A DNA stretch of 64,000 bases, taken from Zygaena filipendulae. Lineage: Eukaryota; Arthropoda; Insecta; Lepidoptera; Zygaenidae. The translations under genes were made by a program, and so were the position numbers. The stretch is taken from contig OU015655.1 in assembly GCA_907165275.2 (NCBI GenBank), forward strand, positions 5,840,501 to 5,904,500, read 5' to 3'. Below the pieces are notes generated by a model. It had not been told where the DNA came from, searched no databases, and saw nothing but the letters and a program-made list of their open reading frames with translations. This document shows, one piece after another, positions 56,527 to 64,000 of the stretch (its first letter is position 1; each line of letters opens with the position of its first letter).

Positions 56527-59427
56527 GTAAACACGAGGTGTCGAAAAGTTAATTTCTATAGGTTTTATGATTTATAAATGAAACGTGTATTCATGTACCA
56601 GTAGGTGAATATAGGCGAAATAAAACAAACAGTTACAAAAAACAATAAAAAGTTCTTAGAGAAACCGTGAGGTTCGAAAGAGCGTCTAAGCGATCACTAG
56701 ACGCATGCCTTCACCATTAACCATTTGACCAAAACTGCCACAAGTAAATATAATTACAAAACAAAACATATTCTGGCCTACGAGTATAGATCTCGTATAT
56801 CAGTGTATCAGTCACTACCCTAAGATCATTATGTACTCATAAATGCGTTTTTGCGTTGGTAAACATTCGACAATTGGTTCATATACCTACATTTCTTGGT
56901 CGCAAGAGTCGCGGTTTCGCAATCAAATGAGGCATGTAAATTTTACAGCCAGTTTTTGATAACTACGTAAAATAAAAGTGATCATTTTTACGACTGCATA
57001 AATTAGACTCAACACTGCCGTAAACCGACTTAGAGCGACCACTCAGTTCGAATATCGACTTAATGACGAATTTTGACTCATAAAGATTTATGGGCGCATT
57101 AGGAGAAATGTAAAAACGTAGACAAAGTTGCTTATGAATCTAACTGAATATTAATTATCAATAGATACGAAAATCTATACGAGATGGTAATAAATAAATC
57201 TCTTATATTCTTATAACATCATATATATCTTGTAGCATATAGTATATAGGTAACGAACAAGAAGAGGTATAGGAAATCTAATAAAAGTAGAGTATCATTA
57301 ACTGTGTTTTATTATAATGCCCAACAATTGGCGACGTTTGTCTTAATTTTTTTGCAATTGTTTAATATTGCAGTTACGAGTAGGTATACAGTATTATATT
57401 ATCTGTGTTGGAATCATCTCAAAGTCAACTACAACTTTAGGTAGGGAAGTATACTTAGTCGAATTAATTACTTATTTTCACAACACAAAAGTAGCAGTCC
57501 CAGCAAGTTGCTTAACTTTTAGCACGTAGCGTAGTCAGCCCTCCCAGCGACAAACCTGTCAGTATGTCTGTCAAAAGCTAAATGAATGCTTTAAACTCAA
57601 ACCACAGCTAACTTGCAGCATAATATTCTTATATTTTTATATATTAAGTAGATAAAAAACATATACCTATGTAATTATGACTGATCGCGGTGACCCTCAG
57701 TCTATGTTTTAAAATGTTAACAGGTTTCAATCTAGGTAGGTACTTAATAAATGTTATTCTTATTATATTAAGCTGACTTATGACCTAAATAAAAAAATAT
57801 TACAATAAATTCCACATCTAAGATAATATCTCTCTGGGAATAACAACAATTATTTCGAGTTGATTTTGTTTTTTATTTATTTTATTTATTCAACGACATT
57901 GTCCTTAGACAATGTTTATGTATTAACCACATACATAATATTTTTTTTTTATTATTTCTCAAAAAATTTTAGATAGGTATAAATATAAAAGCATAGGTAG
58001 GTACTTTTTTTTCAAAGTTGTGTTGAAATGCCAATTTTTTTAATTGTGATTATTGATTCTTACCTAAGTATGCGTTTAATATCAAGTCCGAATACAAATA
58101 TTAAGTCAACTCACGACTAGTGGTGTGATATGAATGCCTAAGCCTATTTAATACGTGAAGTATGTCCACAGATCACGCGAGTAAATTTCGTAATTAGTTT
58201 TTGCTTCGCACGCTAAGTCGTTAATAAGTACCTAAGACCTCATTCCCTAACTAAAATAATCAAGGGCCCTATTAACCAGGACTAACGTCATATAAAATTT
58301 GCCAATAATTGTAATAGTTTACCTATATGAATATTATAAAAAAATATAACTGTCTTTCTGTAAAATCTAAATAAATATTCTTCATTGGCCTTTGAGGTTT
58401 ACTGTCATATAGGTATTAAGATATGAATAACAGTTTTTTAATCTTCGAAACGGTCAGATGAAATGGCAAGGGCCATCTTTCATGTCGGAGTTCCCGAGAA
58501 AATCCCAATATTACCGTAGATAAAACGGGCAACAATACAAATAATACTTAAAAACAAAAATATGTTGCTATGTGTCTTAAGTGATTTTGCAGACTTTTTA
58601 ATCCCTAGTGGATTGAGTTTCAGAAATGTGGAAAATGTTACTTAACGTTATTTTAAAAATAATAATATAAAGAGCTTATTGGTGAATGGCATTTAACAGT
58701 ATAGGTAGCTAATGGAAATCACACTATTTTCGTATCAGTTTGTTTTTATTTCGAACAGTTATATAGTTATATAAATGTTATATAGAATAATTGTGTATAT
58801 TAATTAATGTTATCAATTTACTGGCTATTATGACAGTACATTGAACTGCCACAACTAATTTGACTACATATTACTATTTATTGGATGGGCACCTATTTTA
58901 TTAAATGTCCACTTCCTTTGTAAGTTTAGCAAAATCTCAAATTACTCTAATGACGGAATCGTGCGCAACCGTATACCTCCTTGTTATGTAGATAGAATCT
59001 TTATTATATTATTTCCGGAGGCAGCGTGGGCGTACCAGGTTCATTTCCCGGACAAAAAATGTTTGAAGAAATAGCTTTGCACACTCTTGCGCACCCCACT
59101 CCGTCGTGGGCATGAGGTCATAATCTTATAAATTTAAATTTATCTAAATAAAATACACATTTTTGGTAGCTTGTTGGTATTTTATAAACTGAACTCTATT
59201 ATAAATGTCTCTTAGAATATTTTTTTAATAAAAGATAGAAATTCGTTATGCCGTTTTAGAACGTTATTAAAAGAGGCACCATTCATTGAGATAAGTAACG
59301 GACAAATAGTACCTACCTACCGTCGTGTCTTGATAACGCCATTCAAGAAAGCGGGTACAGTCATCAAGAAAAATCAATAATTTTTTTTATAAATACTCCA
59401 TCTAAATTAAATAAATAGTATATTTTC
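56527..59427. other. AT-rich stretch without recognised gene
   Basis: Only degraded repeat traces, for example 58470-58540 (ATGTCGGAGTTCCCGAGAAA, TACCGTAGATAAAACGGGC) and a tRNA-B-box-like GGTTCATTTCCC near 59038 within a GC-richer 100-bp segment, possibly an old SINE. Confidence 0.4.
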
Positions 59428-59443
59428 TTCTTCTTCTTCTTAT
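59428..59443. repeat. (CTT)n microsatellite
   Basis: A run of CTT units in T-rich sequence. Confidence 0.7.
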
Positions 59444-59709
59444 TTTTACTTCAAATGTCACAGATTTTTTTTTGTTTAAATATCAATTTATTTTATTATT
59501 TTAATTTTTTTGTCTTTAGATAGGTTAGCTATAGGTATTATTTTTATGTTTATATAGCGTGAAAGATATAATCATATATATTATATGTACCTACATGTAT
59601 AAGATTATACTTACTTATAAGATTATACTTATAAAAGACATATATCTAAGTAAATATAAGATTATATGTATACCAGCTAATCCGGCAAACATTGTTCTGT
59701 CATACGTAC

Positions 59710-60145
59710 CAGCTGTGCCCCGCGGTTTTACCCCTGTGAGTTTTGGAATTACCGCAGGAACTCCTGCAAAGTAGCCTAATTTCCTTCTTACAATATCAGC
59801 TAATTAGCAGTGAAAGTCCCGTCAAAATCGTTCCTACCGTTTCGGTGATTTACTCGCGTGAGATCCAAACTTCTTTTATAACAACCTTCTTCTCACAAAA
59901 ACAAACACAACAAAAAAAGAATTAGCGTAGGAATGCCGGGATAAAAAGTACCCTATGTCCTTCTCTGTACCCCTGACAAAATGTATGAATAATTTAATGG
60001 TGATCGGTCCAGCCGTTCACGCGTGATGTCGTGACCAAGGAAAATAGGGATTAATTAATATATATATAAAAAAGCGGCCGAGCCGTTTCTGAAGAGTTCG
60101 GCCACAAACACCGTGACATGAGATTTTTATATATTAGATTATCTG
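59710..60145 (+). repeat. SINE-like module, CAGCTGTGCCCCGCGG, compound
   Basis: Head CAGCTGTGCCCCGCGGTTTT, TTACCGCAGGAACTCCTGCA, CAGCTAATTAGCAGTGAAAG, TCCCGTCAAAATCG, ACAAACACAACAAAAAAAGA. It then has a second-type insert, GTACCCCTGACAAAATGTAT, and ends CGTGATGTCGTGACCAAGGA, AAATAGGG and GCCACAAACACCGTGACATG. Several sub-modules of the family are recombined. Confidence 0.65.
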
Positions 60146-60497
60146 TATTTACCTATATGGTGTTCGTATAAAATAATGAGATTCTCCTATTAAGTAGGTA
60201 TGTTGGTCAAAACTATTCTAACGCATTTTACACACGAAAAGAACCGTAATTCCTGCCGCTAAATAGCATTACAGTATTACTAAATAATTAAAGACAAGCA
60301 AGTTACTCGATAGCTACATCAAGCGTTTTGATTACTGTAAAAAAATGAATCACTAATATTATATTTATCTCAATAAAAATAAATCATAGTAATCGTCGAG
60401 ATTTAAATAAAAAACACATTCTATAAAGACTATTTTCATTGGTGAATATACTTTTTATATGTGCACGAGTGTAGGCACGTTTGCTTAAATTTTCTGT

Positions 60498-60620
60498 GTC
60501 TGTGTGTGTGTGTGTTTATGTGTATGTTGTGTTCAAAATAACTCGTTTCGGATGACACCTGTGTGTGTGCTTATGTCAGTGGGTGAGTGTGTGTGCGAAC
60601 GCGTGCGCCACATTCCACCG
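60498..60620. repeat. GT-rich simple sequence
   Basis: GTGTCTGTGTGTGTGTGTGT and later GTGTGTGTGC and GTGAGTGTGTGTGCG. It generates a Cys/Val-rich 89-codon frame that I do not take as coding. Confidence 0.75.
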
Positions 60621-62905
60621 CGTAGTCATTCATATCTATCTATAGGTACGTTAATATTTTACTCGTATAATATGTACTTAATATACTCACAGACGAGATA
60701 TTGTTTGTCTATTGCATACTTTTTTGGACTTCATATAGTTTTAATAGGAATACTGTGTTCAAACGTCAAATGAATGTTAATTAATCTAGAAACATATGAG
60801 TACATACAATTCGTAGAAATTTCGCTTGTTATAATCCTTACACACATAGATTTTATCTCTTTTTATTTGATATTTCAGGGTTGAAATTCAGCCTTTTCTC
60901 CATAATCTGTTTTCATGAATGAACGGAGGATTGAAAATTCTTTATTCTCTCCACCAAATAATTTATTTATATAATTATTACAACCATAAATAAATAAAAA
61001 AGGCAAAAGTGGTTCCAAGGTGCTAATTTATCACTAAAATAATAATACTAGGCCTTCCTAAACAAAGCTGTAGCTAATTGGTAGTGAAAACCGCATCAAA
61101 ATTCGTTGCGTAGGTAGTTTAAAAGAACTAAGCTATTTACTTTGTTTACACTAGATAGGTATATGACAAAATAAAACACAATAAGATGTTAACTGTTTAA
61201 CAAATTAGAGTGTAACTATAATTATAACTTCACTATTAACCATAATTATCATTTCTACCGTTAATTTTAGGGGACGAGAAAAGGAGAAGGTCCTCAGTTC
61301 GTCTCTATCTTTATAAACCTACACTTTGTTTTACTCTGACAAAAAGTATTAATTTGACCTGCACAATACCACATCATTTTTGATCCAATCAATGCGTGCA
61401 TCAAACCCAATACTTAGCAAAGAATAGTAATTGTCGCTACGTAGGTACTTAAATACTAGTAAACATGATAGAAATCAGTATTTGTTAGTTATTAGACAGA
61501 TTTTAATTATACCTGATATATGATGATTATACCTTATATTGGATATGTTTTAGTTTTACCATTGCGTGTAATGTAACGGTAGATTATATACAATACTATA
61601 TATGCATATATGTATAAGCTATTTGCGTATTAATTTATTCACAGAAGCGTTCTTTTCCCCGAGCTTTTCAAGCTGATCCAATCACGACGCTGGGCGGGCG
61701 GACGACTAGAGGCGGGCGCACAATGACACATCGATAAACTTGCGCGCGCATTATATTCTACCTGTATATTAGATGCCTATTATATTATTATGCTTTTATT
61801 ATGTAAGTACGTATAACTACTAAGTATGCTCTATTTCCATGCGTAAAGTAGCTTGTTTTATTATATTCTGTAAGACATGTGATTCTTCACGGTCGATACG
61901 AACCACGCAATGTCCAATGCATTATACTCTGTGGTAATTTATGGTAGGCATACAATATTTTTGTCTGACTTTTAAGGGTCTAAAACCAGTAGTTTATCAT
62001 ACATAATTAAAAGACTATTAGGTATAATATGACTTTCATACACAAAGGGATGCTTTAGTTACTCTATATATTTTTAAATTTTCCATATTGACGGCGATTT
62101 TTTTATTTTTATTTTATAAGTATCAAAATCAATATTATTAATGATAACCCCGAAAAATCATTTGTTTTTTTTTGTCACTTATCAAGTCTGTGGTCTCTAT
62201 ACAAATGAAAAATGTATTTACCTACTTACGCTATACTTACCTACCAATCTAAATACATTAAATGTCGAAGTTTTGATAATTTTGTAGGTGATTCAATTAT
62301 AAACTTAACTAAATGAGATTTTGGTAACCTTTAAATAAAGTTTCATTTACCTAAACTACATTATTACTTAGTAAAGAAACTAAAGCTTTAGCCAGTTGGG
62401 TTGGTAGATACACCTATACGTTTATATGTACCTATATAATTCCATAAAGGCATATCTTCGATAAGCAATACCTATAAATAGCCATTGATAAGTTAACTTC
62501 ATTGCAAGTTTTATCTTAGTTTACTTAACAATTGTTTACTTAGAATATTATACATACTTTTAAACATTGTATTTAATTCCACAAGTGGATAAGTATTTAT
62601 GTTAGGTTACGTGGAATCGTGTACCGGGTATGCCGTAAGACCCAGTATGGTAGAATTTGTGTATTTAACCCCACACCAAAACTTTTAACTTTCGCATAAT
62701 ATGAAATTCCTCAATTATATCTAACCTTATCTAATATGCCTATAATGCCTATAATAATATATGCCTATAATAATATGCTTATATAGTGAAATAAGGGGTC
62801 CTACACGGAAAAAAATATTTTTATGATACTACCAAAACATAAAGATAGTAAGCTGTACGTACAATATAAAATAGTTGATCGAACTACCATCGGTGGCCAT
62901 ATTAT
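60621..62905. other. AT-rich stretch with one GC-rich patch
   Basis: Near 61670-61760 the segment CCAATCACGACGCTGGGCGG, GCGGACGACTAGAGGCGGGC, then GCGCGCGCATTATATTC stands out, with a CCAAT motif and GC boxes that could be a promoter or enhancer. Otherwise no gene or repeat family was recognised. Confidence 0.4.
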
Positions 62906-63105
62906 TAGGGACAGTACTCGGATTTTTGCATTTTCTAATTTAACTTGATAACTCGAAGAAATTATTGGTCGTAGATGTTTTTTGACAATTTTATTTGTAT
63001 CTATATTTTGTTAGGATCATAAAAACAACAAAAATTATAGATTAAACTATTTATTCTTTAAAATATAAGTAATAGTGGTAAAACAAAAATTTCGTAAAAT
63101 TTTAA

Positions 63106-64000
63106 TCAGTATTTTGTGATGCCACCCTTTGCTACAATAAGAGCTTCTATACCTGCAGGCATGCTCTTTATACATGTTTTAGCATTTTCTTGCAGTTCAG
63201 AGTTCTGTTGCCACTGTTTGTTGAGAGTTTCAATCAACTGGGGCTTGTTGGTGATCACTTCTTTTGCAATGGCTCGTTTAGTGAGTTCCCACATGTTTTC
63301 TATGGGATTTATGTCTGGTGAATTCCCTGGCCAAGGCAAAACAGCAATGTTTTTTCAATCAAGAATGCAGTAACACTCCTGGTTTTATGGCACGGTGTCG
63401 AATCATGCATAAAAATGTATTATTCATTATCTGGGAACCAGTCGATGACCTGCAGTAGCAGCTGAGTTTCCAGTACTCGCTTGTACTGGTCTTGTTTCAT
63501 CGTCCCTTCTAGCTTCCCATGCCTTCAGTTGATGTGACCGACCACACTATGATAATAGCTGGATGTTTTTCCCTCTCCACAAAACAATTTGGATGGAATT
63601 GTTCTTTAGGGCGTTGCCTGACGAACGAACTCTTATCGACCAAAATTCGGAAAGTTGACACGTCGGAAAAGCATATCTGTAAAATATTATAATTAACACC
63701 GGAAATTATTTATGTGTTTTACTTACTCGACTCCAGTCTGCAACACTAATACCTAATCACGCAACGCACCATTAAATAAAGTTGTACTTACTCGACTCCA
63801 GTCTACAACAGTGATATTTCGGTGTTGTCTGGTCCACTGTGTCGTTTTTTTGTCAGTCTCGGTGTGACGTGGTTTTGTTGTAGACCAACGATTCTCTTTG
63901 GCTAGCTGTATCCGAACTGTCCTTTACGAAACTTTGATACCTTCTTCGTTCATCATCGTAGTAAGATTTACAATACTCTTTTTGCGATTTTCGAGGCAGA
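63106..64000 (-). pseudogene. Tc1-like (DD34E) transposase, decayed and split
   Basis: In order on the minus strand: RNITVVDWSR, then after 50 or 115 nt ICFSDVSTF (first Asp; the usual SDE is SDV), QYKRVLETQLLLQVIDWFPDNE, FMHDSTPCHKTRS (second Asp), and PWPGNSPDINPIENMWEL (the Glu) with the C-terminus MPAGIEALIVAKGGITKY. The spacing from second Asp to Glu fits DD34E after allowing for a one-base loss in an A run near 63355. A TAA interrupts the frame just before FMHDS. Dead, but all catalytic blocks are recognisable. Confidence 0.85.
63677..63791 (-). other. Intron-like segment with duplicated donor in the Tc1 transposase
   Basis: The sequence coding DWSR is followed by GTAAGT, and 65 bp further by a second copy of the same 24 bp (ACTTACTCGACTCCAGTCT on plus, at 63721 and 63786). 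TTTTACAG ends at 63677 before ATATGCTTTTCC. This gives a 50- or 115-nt GT/AG interval that would restore the reading order. Confidence 0.5.

Larger units (their letters stand above)
62907..64000 (-). mobile_element. Tc1-like element, right part outside window
   Basis: The transposase on the minus strand (below) and a plausible left end near TTAGGGACAGTACTCGGATT (62907 on, after TA) define it. The other end is beyond 64000, so terminal repeats cannot be compared and the left boundary is a guess. Confidence 0.6.

Noticed and set aside
60504..60773. Cys-rich 89-codon frame resembling a small secreted peptide
   Set aside because: The cysteines come from a GT-repeat (TGTGTG). No signal peptide is followed by a mature region.
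1..64000. CRISPR array, bacterial operon, phage or retroviral genome
   Set aside because: No regularly spaced repeats, no ribosome-binding-site-led gene clusters and no gag/pol-like frames were seen. The DNA is eukaryotic with spliced genes.

Overview
The window looks like nuclear DNA of a moth or butterfly (Lepidoptera). This rests on the AT-rich background, short introns with GT/AG borders, an arthropod ABC transporter broken into many small exons, and dense interspersed repeats of types common in lepidopteran genomes (modules beginning CTAGCTGTGCCCCGCGG, tRNA-headed SINEs, short inverted-repeat elements, mariner and Tc1 remnants). No species can be named from the sequence alone.

Layout. 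(1) 1-15341, minus strand: the 5' two thirds of a full-size ABCB (P-glycoprotein/MDR-like) transporter gene. Nineteen coding exons join in frame, about 938 residues from the start codon through the first transmembrane domain, an intact first nucleotide-binding domain, an acidic/basic linker and part of the second transmembrane domain. The gene runs off the left edge. Its introns hold fold-back elements and SINE-like repeats. (2) 15.5-24 kb: intergenic, repeat-rich, with a non-autonomous hAT element bounded by a clean 8-bp target duplication, a mariner fragment, and a tRNA-headed SINE. (3) 23.98-26.6 kb, plus strand: a GC-rich promoter-like region and two small coding exons of an unidentified gene, transcribed divergently from the ABCB gene. 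Its remaining exons were not found and probably lie beyond the right edge, so most of 26.6-64 kb may be one very long intron. (4) Inside that stretch, on the minus strand, is a complete single-exon SLC6-type transporter gene (38322-40133, 603 aa) whose hallmark TM1 gate motif is strongly altered. (5) 41-64 kb: a decayed mariner with both ends, several SINEs, two related families of short inverted-repeat elements (some nested in other repeats), and a decayed Tc1-like transposase gene at the right edge. Scattered GC-rich islands in the AT-rich region (about 33.2, 33.9, 36.3, 37.4, 49.5, 53.1, 56.2 and 61.7 kb) are candidate regulatory modules or alternative first exons.

How the genes relate. 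The two recognisable host genes encode membrane transporters of different mechanism (ATP-driven efflux; ion-coupled symport or a derivative of it). Nothing in the sequence shows that they act together. No CRISPR array, operon, rRNA cluster or stand-alone tRNA gene was seen. I found no convincing new multi-gene system. The strongest unusual items are the diverged intronless SLC6 protein, the micro-exon and upstream-ORF arrangement at the start of the ABCB gene, the nested short inverted-repeat elements, and an 88-bp near-perfect palindrome.
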